From Bigelowiella natans CCMP2755 (taxonomy: Eukaryota > Cercozoa > Chlorarachniophyceae): a stretch of DNA of 40,949 bases. Of this stretch, positions 33,448 to 40,949 are shown one piece after another. The DNA lies in NCBI GenBank assembly GCA_000320545.1, contig ADNK01002407.1, positions 35,001 through 75,949 of the forward strand. Direction: 5' to 3'. The translations under genes and the position numbers were made by a program. The stretch's first letter is position 1. Each line of letters opens with the position of its first letter. The notes below the pieces were generated by a model. That model was given only the letters and a program-made list of their open reading frames with translations. It searched no databases and had not been told where the DNA came from.

Positions 33448-33652
33448 TTAAAATTTATATAAGTATATAGCAGCAGCACTACTTTGTTTCATTGGCCCGG
33501 CTGTCAGTACTCGCATGATCGAGGGCTCCTTCATGAGCCTTATACGCTGCACGAAGCTTTGCAGCTTGTTTTTAGGCACCTTCCCACGGATAGCGATCCA
33601 AAGCCAACAATGAACGCCATACATTGCAAATCATACACATAAACACACACAG

Positions 33653-33688
<36 letters not shown>

Positions 33689-33754
33689 AAGCATACGTTT
33701 CTATTTATGTATTATATGTATTATATTTGTGTGTGTATAATACTTGTACCAGAT

Positions 33755-33795
<41 letters not shown>

Positions 33796-33895
33796 AAGAA
33801 CGAGGAGAATTAGTGCAGACTTCCCTCCCACCAAACCCCAGGCATTACATCTGGTTGCAAATTATTTTTTTTTTTTTTTTTCCCCCTCCCCCCCC

Positions 33896-33931
<36 letters not shown>

Positions 33932-34010
33932 ACGTCTCTCCCTCTCTCACCAAAGAAATATTCCTCTCCAAATACATCAAAGGAGGGCAATTTAGATCGG
34001 CACAGTTACG

Positions 34011-34056
<46 letters not shown>

Positions 34057-34212
34057 AAATCGTTCCTTCAAATGCGCTATGGAAACACTTCTATCTTGCC
34101 CATTATATCATCATATGAGTACCCCGTGTAGTCCGCGCGAATGCAGCACTTGCGGATTCGTCTCGGGCATTCTTTAATTTCGATAGAAATAAAACTTTAG
34201 TATATATATACA

Positions 34213-34254
<42 letters not shown>

Positions 34255-34299
34255 AATATACACTATTGGTACTGTTTTTCAATTCTTGTATTAGTTCCA
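32800..34299. other. Microsatellite-rich stretch, one weak exon candidate
   Basis: Contains (TA)n at 33007-33034, (GA)n at 33038-33070, (TA)n at 33413-33441, 33657-33684 and 33759-33790, poly-T/poly-C/(CT)n at 33866-33931, (CT)n at 34013-34052 and (TA)n at 34201-34250. A minus-strand segment at 33193-33097 has an acceptor (TTGCCGTAG), a donor (GTTGAC) and a frame reading GLQATTKVLYTGIFFDAPSK. Other frames there are also open, so it is not called as a gene. Confidence 0.5.
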
Positions 34300-34951
34300 T
34301 TAGCGAGAGCAATATTCACAACAAAATTGCTCGGTTCTTGAAATGTGTACATTGCGCCATAATTCGCAACATCGCGTTTGTGTGCGGCTACATGCGTGCA
34401 TACGGTTTAGGAAATACAAGGCATTAACAAGATGCATTTATAATTATAAGTTATCATGTTTCTCCAAACGTGCTAATAGCAGCATGTGTATGACTACCTC
34501 GCGAATACCACAAAATGCGGGTAACCTCCAAACTGAGTCGCAAACAGAATACGAGGGCAAGATATTCACAGAAGAATAACAATAACGTTCCAACAACAGT
34601 ATATACACCGAAGAAGAGAAACTACACATTTAAATAGCAGCCTCATTCCAGTAGCTAACTATTGCTTATCTCTCCCCCTCTCCCCATCCAACGATCACGA
34701 GTACAACTGCAAGCTAGCACGTACCTCGAGCGCTGCGATGTAGTCAAACATCTCACTCAAAGTGGTGTTTGTATTGTTTACCACGCAAGTTTGCCCCGCC
34801 TTCATTCTGGAGAGGATCTGCTTTTTGCACCAACCATGCGCCGTCGAGAGATACGACTGCGGCAATAAATTCGCATATAGTTTTCATATATTTCAGTGTA
34901 TTTTATCAGAAGGCATGTTCCTAAAGCACCTATATAAAATGTATATGTATA

Positions 34952-34992
<41 letters not shown>

Positions 34993-35894
34993 CTACATCC
35001 TAATTCTACTTAGTAGAAATACTGCATTAATTTATTTAGCATATTTTCGCTGTGGATACACGATGTGTTTTCGTGTCGATGTCTTTGTTGGAATGTGAGA
35101 TGTTAATAGCCCCCCCCCCCCCCTCCCCCTTCCACCTTCCCTCATTTTCCTTCCCCATTACAGGATCAAACTTGGAGTTATTGAACTTGTCAAACCAGTC
35201 GTCCGCCGCGACAACAGCGTGCGCTCCGTAAAAGTACTTTGCCCAGGTTGATTTGCCACTTCCAGGCGCTCCGATGGTGAAGACTGTTTCGATGGTGTTT
35301 CGAAGAATGAGAGAAAAGAGTGTGAGAATCACTGGCGTGTTGATAATATCAATAGATGAATAATATAAATGTACAATATACATATATATATGATATATAT
35401 ATATATATAACATATTCGTGGTTTTGAGCGCTGGGTCCTTGCTGTTTTTTATCAAAGGGGAACTGTTTGCATGTTTGGATGTTCTACCTAGTGATGGCTG
35501 GGTAGCAGGAGACGTCCATCGCCTTTCCGACCTGAGAAGGATGAATCGAAACATACCCGTCACATTGCTTGGTTCTCGCTCTATTTGGAAAAGCAGCGAT
35601 CTGACCAGAAAGTCGGAGGGTCAAACGGAGGGGCCGGCACTGGCTTTGGAACAATGGCCTCCCATAAAACCGAGCGGCCATAAAGGTACTCCTAAGAGTA
35701 AAGAGGAAGAAGCGTCATTTCGAAATCGAGGACGAGTAGGTCTCATGTGGCGGGGTCTAGGCAGAAATAGAGACGATCTCCTTCGTCGCTACCGCTATCG
35801 TCTTGCTCGGGAGATCGTGCCTTTGCAGTACATCGTACAGCAGGAATGCCACGCCCCGAGCATGCGCGAGAAGCTCGGGCAGGGCGTCGTCCAT
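34300..35894 (-). CDS. P-loop kinase-like protein (N4BP2L / AAA_33 type), complete, seven exons
   Basis: Minus-strand exons: 35894-35793, 35691-35606, 35531-35488, 35283-35162, 34856-34725, 34532-34498 and 34387-34300. All six joins agree in phase and the total is 609 nt, 202 residues. It starts MDDALPELLAHARGVAFLLY and continues with PPFDPPTFWSERRW. Then comes a Walker A, VFTIGAPGSGKSTWAKYFY, followed by AVVAADDWFDKF (the acidic lid/substrate segment) and SYLSTAHGWCKKQILSRMKA. QTCVVNNTNTTLSEMFDYI (strand 3 with the NTN motif) and CCELWRNVHIS near the end complete the pattern. This order (GxPGSGKST, aDDwF, aH.wC, vvvnNTnt, RNvH) is that of the small kinase/polynucleotide-processing P-loop proteins related to N4BP2L1. 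ATP-dependent phosphoryl transfer is expected; the substrate is unknown. Confidence 0.85.
34946..34989. repeat. (TA)n microsatellite in an intron
   Basis: Lies in the intron between the Walker A exon and the following exon of the minus-strand P-loop gene. Confidence 0.95.
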
Positions 35895-36830
35895 TTCGAT
35901 GGGGTTTGATTTGGAGGCAGCTCGTGTACTTGTGACAAAATTATTAAGCCTATTTTCAGAATTTATCTCATAAATATAGAGGATTATAGACGTATAATTT
36001 ATTCTAACGACATCTGCATATTAAAAGTATCATTATAAATTTGCCGTTGCACTACAGTGAGAATTTCTAGTTCTAATCTTATTGAATTCTCTCGGAGCCG
36101 AAGAGAGAATGAAGATCCTATTATTCGTACAATTAGTGTAATTTGGATGACGTTTGTGATAATTATACTGAATTTGTTCATTTAGTAAGAATGAGGAAAC
36201 GCGAGTTTTTCTGGGATGTTTCCCCGAAAGATCCTGATCGCAGAATACAGAGATTTCTCAGAGATTATAGAGAATCGGATCTGCAAAGCTCAAGAGCAAA
36301 CCTGGATGAACGGAGAAACTTTGGTCATGTCTCCTTCTAAATGCATGTGATTTTTCACTTGAGACAAGACGTTTCACCTTTGTGTCATTTTGAAGAAGAT
36401 TTGAAGGAAACGAGGGAATTATGGCATAAATCACACTGCGATCATCAATTAACTACCTCATCCCGTTTCTACTGTGCTGTGTACATGTAGTCATAATTGA
36501 TCACGGATGCTGCGGCGATCAGATCTGATTTAAAGAAAGGCTCTGGTGACTACACTGAAAAAAGCTTCATTGTTTATATACGACATCAATTAGTGGTAGA
36601 TTATGCTAATTTTTAGGACAAATTCCGCATTCCTTCTAAGTTCCGATTCTTTTGCAAACGCTAAAATTTACATGCTGTTTTGCGTCCAAGAAATACTCCT
36701 CGCCTCACCTTGGCACTTAAAACAGATGTTAAAGGATCTTTTACGGACAATATATTATGTCGCAGTAACAAAACGAATGCTTATGTATGAGAAAAATATT
36801 TTGAACGTGTGATAGAAAAGTCTTAAGAAC
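35895..36830. other. Mostly non-coding, one short open frame
   Basis: A plus-strand frame ending at 36340 contains MRKREFFWDVSPKDPDRRIQ and more charged residues, preceded by TTTAGTAAG. It lacks a partner exon or a domain. The rest is AT-rich without coding signal. Confidence 0.3.
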
Positions 36831-37080
36831 TTGCTTCCTTAAGCTGTCCACACCCTGTCGCACTGTCGCCTGCAGGTGCAGCGCCTCTCCGATTAAAGTC
36901 ACCAGGGGTTGGGGACTGCTCTGAAGGTGACCGGCCTTCATTTGTGCACACTTCGAATTCTTGGTTAGATCCGGAGAGTACACAAATTCCTCGAGCCTCG
37001 TTGGCTTGTTTCTGAGACCAAAATCTGTCGTTAACCTCACCGCAGCGTCGAGAGCTACAGCGAAAGAGTGGAGGTTGGTG
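36831..37080 (-). CDS. Possible internal exon of an unrecognised minus-strand gene
   Basis: An 83-codon frame lies between an acceptor TTCCCGGTAG and a donor CAA|GTTCTT. It reads TNLHSFAVALDAAVRLTTDF, then KPTRLEEFVYSPDLTKNSKC and TLIGEALHLQATVRQGVDSL. It has a helix-forming pattern with no stops. A CT-type microsatellite (GA on the plus strand, 37176-37214) lies upstream on its sense strand, as in surer genes here. No flanking exon could be joined and no family is recognised. Confidence 0.4.
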
Positions 37081-37354
37081 CTACCGGGAACAAGGGAGCG
37101 AGACGGTACAAAAACAGCTTAAATTAGTTTCTTCTTTCAGACTCCACGCGGCTACTTCGTGCGCATCTTTCTCTGAGAGGGAGAGAGAGGGGGGGAGGGG
37201 GGGAGGGAGGGAGAGAACGATAGATAAATAATCGCTACATCGGTGGCGACGTGGGAGAGAAAGAGTCCTGGTTCTTCTCTCGAATAAATATAACAAGAGT
37301 GACTCTCGCTGAGATTACTCTGATTAGAGTGTTATATTGTCTTCCTCGAAGAGA

Positions 37355-38286
37355 ATGGACGGAAAAGAAGAGGATCGTCATTCGAGCAGCGCCAAAAGCT
37401 GCAAGCTGGTTGGCACACGAGCCGATGACGGAAACAGCACACGCGAGGCCCAATCAAGCATGGAGGTCGATACGAATATAGTTGATGGAATCTCGAGGCC
37501 AGCTCTTACAAGGCAAGTTGCTCACTCTAACCGACAGGATGTAGTTATCGGCATCACGAATAGTTATCGGCATCACGAATTTGCTGGCGTAACTGCAGCT
37601 CGTCATTTATAATTCATTCAAGTTGAGAGTTCCTGACTGCTCCTCCCACACCCTCCCTTCTCTTCAATGATCTTCCCGCCATTTGCATCAGGTTGGCGTC
37701 CGAGGCCGACTACTCAATCCAGGGGACATACACAGTCGATACGCGAGATTATGAGGACCACACGTTCAGCGGTGTGTTTCTAGTTGAAGAATATCTTGCT
37801 AAGACTAGATAGATATACAATTACTTGCCATCACTTCACACATACACACACACACACGCGTGCGCGCGCGCACACACACACACACGCACTCTTTCACATA
37901 GAGGAAGATGGTGTGGGGAGGCGGGGGGGAGCGCGCGGAATTCGGAATCCTTACTCATCACAACTGGAACTACTTGAACTCGTAGGCATTATGTTTGACG
38001 TCGTTTGCAAAGACACGCTGCCTATTCAAAACCTAGAATTAACCCACGGTATGTGTGGCCGCGTACACGCCGGCAGCAAGCAGCAGAATACCTGCCAATC
38101 GATGGCATCGTTTACTAACACGCGTGGTTGGTGTTGTTGTTGTGCTGGTTGCTGTATTGGTGTTCCTAGTCTATGTGCGCGGGGCCTTGGGGGATATGCA
38201 GGTCGTTCCTTGATTCTCTGCCACCACTGCTCCGTTTGCTTCCCCCTCTCGCCTTATTTGAGTTCGTTAAGTTTCTTTAAATTCAT

Positions 38287-38340
<54 letters not shown>

Positions 38341-39055
38341 TGTGTTTTGGTTTGTGCGCGCAAAAGATCTTCACGTGCACAGACTCAATCCGGGGGCCGG
38401 AACCGAGGGGGGAAACGCGGGCGCTATCCTTGAAACAGGGGGTGAGTTCGTTCGATGTCCTTCACTGTTTTGTGTTGTTTTTACCTCTTGTTTTCGCCAC
38501 GCCACGCGTGTAGGCAGGGTAGCATAGCGGTTGGCCTCGCCATTTTCCTTTGGCATCAAAATCAAGAGATTTAGTGAAAGACCCCCACGGGGAAGTCTGA
38601 CTTCCTCTCTTCGTTTCCTCTCTCTCTGCGGCGTTTTGAGAATGCTGAGAGCTGTAGAGAACGACTGCTACTGCTACTGTGCTCGCTTTTGCTATGCTAT
38701 CGTTATATTGCTCTTTCGGTTTTTTCCTTTTTTTTTGGGCCTCTTCTCTTTTGCATTCCTCGCTCATTGATCGCTGCTAACAAACGACGGCCAGGCCAAA
38801 GTCGAGAAGCATCTTGACCCAGAGCAATGGCGCTGCGTGCATAAAGAAACCCACCAGCCGAGCACGGACGAGTTGAAGGCGATGAAGCTCTCCCCCCCCG
38901 TCATCGTAACGCCAGGGAAAACAATTGGGTGTGCTGACGCAAGTCATGTTTGACGATTAAAGGAGAAAGGGGCGGCGGGCTGGGGTGGGGGAAAGATGGG
39001 GGAGTCGCGCGAAAAGGAGGATTAACTTTAGTATATTTTAAAATAGTTAAATTTG

Positions 39056-39111
<56 letters not shown>

Positions 39112-39342
39112 ATGTACACATATAATATTTACGGCGTCAGGTTATACGTGCACTCTCGTGCAGCCCATGACCAAGCTATTGTATATAATAATCGTCGCTC
39201 AGAGGTGCTACAAATCCTACTACCACCACTACAACCACCACTACTACTGCTACTCTTTAAATGATGCCAGCAATATAGCTGAATCGATAATGCTGTCTTT
39301 GATTAAGCATTCTTTTCTAGGAGGCTTATCGTACGCACGCAT

Positions 39343-39411
<69 letters not shown>

Positions 39412-40019
39412 CTCTTTCTCTCTCTCTCTCTTTCTCCCTCTCCTCAATGCCCCCCCCCCCATCCTTGAGAGCGAAGGCCTCGTCGTCGTTGTCGTGTCAG
39501 CACTTCCTTGCAATGGCGTGAGCTGTCTCTGCTGTGATGCGCTGCTTATAGGTGACTTATGAGGACAGACATTTCAGGGTTATGCCAGGCCTCGCTCACG
39601 TTCGGCAATCGTCTTTGTTGTTATTTAAATCAGGAAACCGTCAAACCACGCACTGTTCCCACGATGCTTCCGCGAAATGGTAAAGGCTGTATGCATGCAT
39701 GCATCATATGCGTACGAATGTGCGGGGGGGGGGGGGGGAGGTGGGAGGGGGGTTAAAAATATATAAAAATCATGCCGTCTGGACGCAGCAAAAACGACGA
39801 GGAGAACACACAGAGATTTAGAATGGTGAGAGGAGTAAAGCGAAAGACGCTGGAAAACCGGATAGCGAGTGTGAAACATTCTGAACTAGCGGCTTTTCAC
39901 ACCCGAAACCAATCACCACAAATCCAAATGCCACCTTACGTCTGCGCGCCTGACGTCATTTTGATGGCTTTTGCTGTAACTGCTTTATAGCGGCTGGTGG
40001 TGATCGAGGACGATCAGAA

Positions 40020-40065
<46 letters not shown>

Positions 40066-40190
40066 CATAGGTGATGGTTTTGCTGCGGTGCCATAAGCAC
40101 CGAGGCAGCAGCCTCTCGATCCTGCCAAAGCGAGTGCTTCTATATATCATCAACTTTTGCGCCTACGACTGGGCCGGAATACCCGAGGAG
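37355..40190 (+). CDS. Conserved eukaryotic protein with VRG-LG / YVHS / FP-FR motifs, ten exons
   Basis: Exons: 37355-37512, 37692-37771, 37986-38048, 38170-38201, 38367-38441, 38795-38928, 39141-39204, 39552-39610, 39634-39679 and 40071-40190. All joins agree in phase and give 277 codons, open to the right. It starts MDGKEEDRHSSSAKSCKLVG, a disordered N-terminus. Then come YEDHTFSGIMFDVVCKDTLP, VYVRGALGDMQ, HLDPEQWRCVHKETHQPS, the LYVHS strand, AIVYNNRRSE, VTYEDRHFRVMPGLAHV and NHALFPRCFREM. Last is VMVLLRCHKHRGSSLSILPK with YIINFCAYDW. From memory this motif order marks a domain widespread in algae and other protists; I know no assigned function. Intron 1 appears to be GC-AG (AG|GCAAGT). 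The end of exon 4 may be three nt longer, and a last exon may lie beyond 40190. Confidence 0.82.
38290..38344 (+). repeat. (CT)n(GT)n microsatellite in intron 4
   Basis: Sense-strand CT then TG tract about 20 nt before the acceptor GCAAAAG of exon 5 of the plus-strand gene. Confidence 0.95.
39063..39112. repeat. (TA)n(TG)n microsatellite in intron 6
   Basis: Lies 28 nt upstream of the GGCGTCAG acceptor of the YVHS exon. Confidence 0.95.
39344..39436 (+). repeat. (CT)n with CTTT interruptions in intron 7
   Basis: Long sense pyrimidine tract between the YVHS exon and the following exon at 39552. Confidence 0.95.
40019..40063. repeat. (TA)n microsatellite in intron 9
   Basis: Ends directly before TTTCATAG, the acceptor of the last identified exon at 40071. 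Confidence 0.95.
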
Positions 40191-40306
40191 GTGGGAAAGA
40201 AAAAGGGGCACGGGGGAAGGGGGGGGGGGGGGGTTTGCTTGGAAGGGGCGATGGGTAAAATTATGATGATAATTGGATGGAATTGATGATGATGATGGGA
40301 AAAAAT

Positions 40307-40345
<39 letters not shown>

Positions 40346-40949
40346 GGGGGGATGTGGGTGGGTGGGGGGGTGTGTGTGTGCCTATCTTCCGTTGCGAAAA
40401 TGCGAGATCTACAGCACAAACTTCCAGCACAAAACGCATTTTTTGGGGAAAAAAAACAGCATCATCCAAAACACAGCCTTGAATCGAGGCCCTGCCGTTC
40501 AACCGCCCCCCCTCTTGGGGGGCCCTCGTTTCCTCCATGGTCTGTTTGATCTGGGGCCTTCCCCACAACTGAAAGGGAACGAGCGGGCCGCAAATAAACG
40601 ATTTTGCAGCAACAAGCGAAGGCGGAGGGGGGGACAAGGCCATTCCATTCAAAGGGAGGGGTGAGGATAAACGGGGACACTCCCTCAAGGGAGCGAGGGT
40701 ATTCCCTCCCCCAATGGCCATTCCTCGTTTCCTTCCCTTTTTAAGTCCTCCTAAGCCCATCCAAACCCGAGAAATGTGTGTGTGTGTCTGGTGGGATATT
40801 TATTGCCCGGGGTTTTTTTCCCCCCTCCCGCCCATTTTGCAAGATCCCCGCCGCGCCCCCCCTGGTGAATTCCCTTTTTTTTTGTTGGGGTTGGTAGTTG
40901 TTGGGGACCTCAGCAAAGGGCACAAATTTATATCCCCAAAAAAAAAGTT
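40191..40949. other. Homopolymer-rich window end
   Basis: Contains poly-G (40218-40233), (CT)n (40307-40343), further poly-G, and from about 40440 many runs of 5-9 identical bases. Open frames here are low-complexity. The final exon of the preceding gene could lie here but was not found. The density of homopolymers also fits low-quality sequence near a contig end. Confidence 0.45.

Noticed and set aside
38514-38572. Possible exon GSIAVGLAIFLWHQNQEI
   Set aside because: It ends in a stop, while exon 5 joins exon 6 directly in phase 0 and continues the known motif order.
39772-39825. Exon-like ATG frame MPSGRSKNDEENTQRFRM with a GTGAGA donor
   Set aside because: Exon 9 at 39634-39679 joins exon 10 in phase and supplies the expected H.LFP..FR motif, so this piece is not needed.

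Overview
The window is nuclear DNA of an intron-rich microbial eukaryote. Genes are cut into many small exons (11 to about 160 nt) by short GT-AG introns, often 50-100 nt and often carrying microsatellites. Two genes are recognisable orthologues: TTC8/BBS8, a BBSome subunit, which implies a ciliated or flagellated organism, and ERH. The lineage cannot be fixed from the sequence; a flagellated alga or related protist fits. Gene models were built by hand from splice sites, intron phase and family motifs, because the long open frames are mostly shadows.

Left part (1-8.5 kb): the 5' half of TTC8 (minus, leaving the window on the left), a region without a supportable gene, a complete four-exon ERH gene (minus, 105 codons), a divergent plus-strand exon coding a signal peptide, a small three-exon gene for a possible tail-anchored protein (minus), and the end of a gene for a nine-residue-repeat protein (minus).

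8.5-15.3 kb is the most striking part: one plus-strand gene with 37 exons. Thirty-five internal exons each code one ankyrin repeat, nearly all exactly 99 nt, all phase 1 on both sides, separated by near-identical 80-nt introns, so the DNA is a 179-bp tandem array. Any set of these exons could be skipped without changing frame. One exon carries an in-frame TAG, and the four kinds of exon length all keep the frame. The protein ends in a basic Ser/Arg/Pro tail.

15.3-22.6 kb has a different base style and holds decayed sequence: a frameshifted unknown ORF, a WD40 fragment, and a minus-strand non-LTR retrotransposon (APE-type endonuclease, reverse transcriptase, SAP-like modules, Cys/His finger). 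A 384-bp terminal-inverted-repeat element with a CCAA target duplication sits inside its reverse transcriptase.

22.6-40.9 kb returns to compact genes: an unrecognised plus-strand gene from 23.1 kb, a broken fungal-type tyrosinase without its CuB half (minus), possible plus-strand exons at 28.5-29.6 kb, an RS-domain protein (minus), a complete seven-exon P-loop kinase-like gene (minus, 202 codons), and a ten-exon gene (plus) of a conserved protein family that I recognise by its motifs but cannot name. Microsatellites are dense here and lie in introns or intergenic DNA. The last ~700 bp is homopolymer-rich and may be poor sequence.
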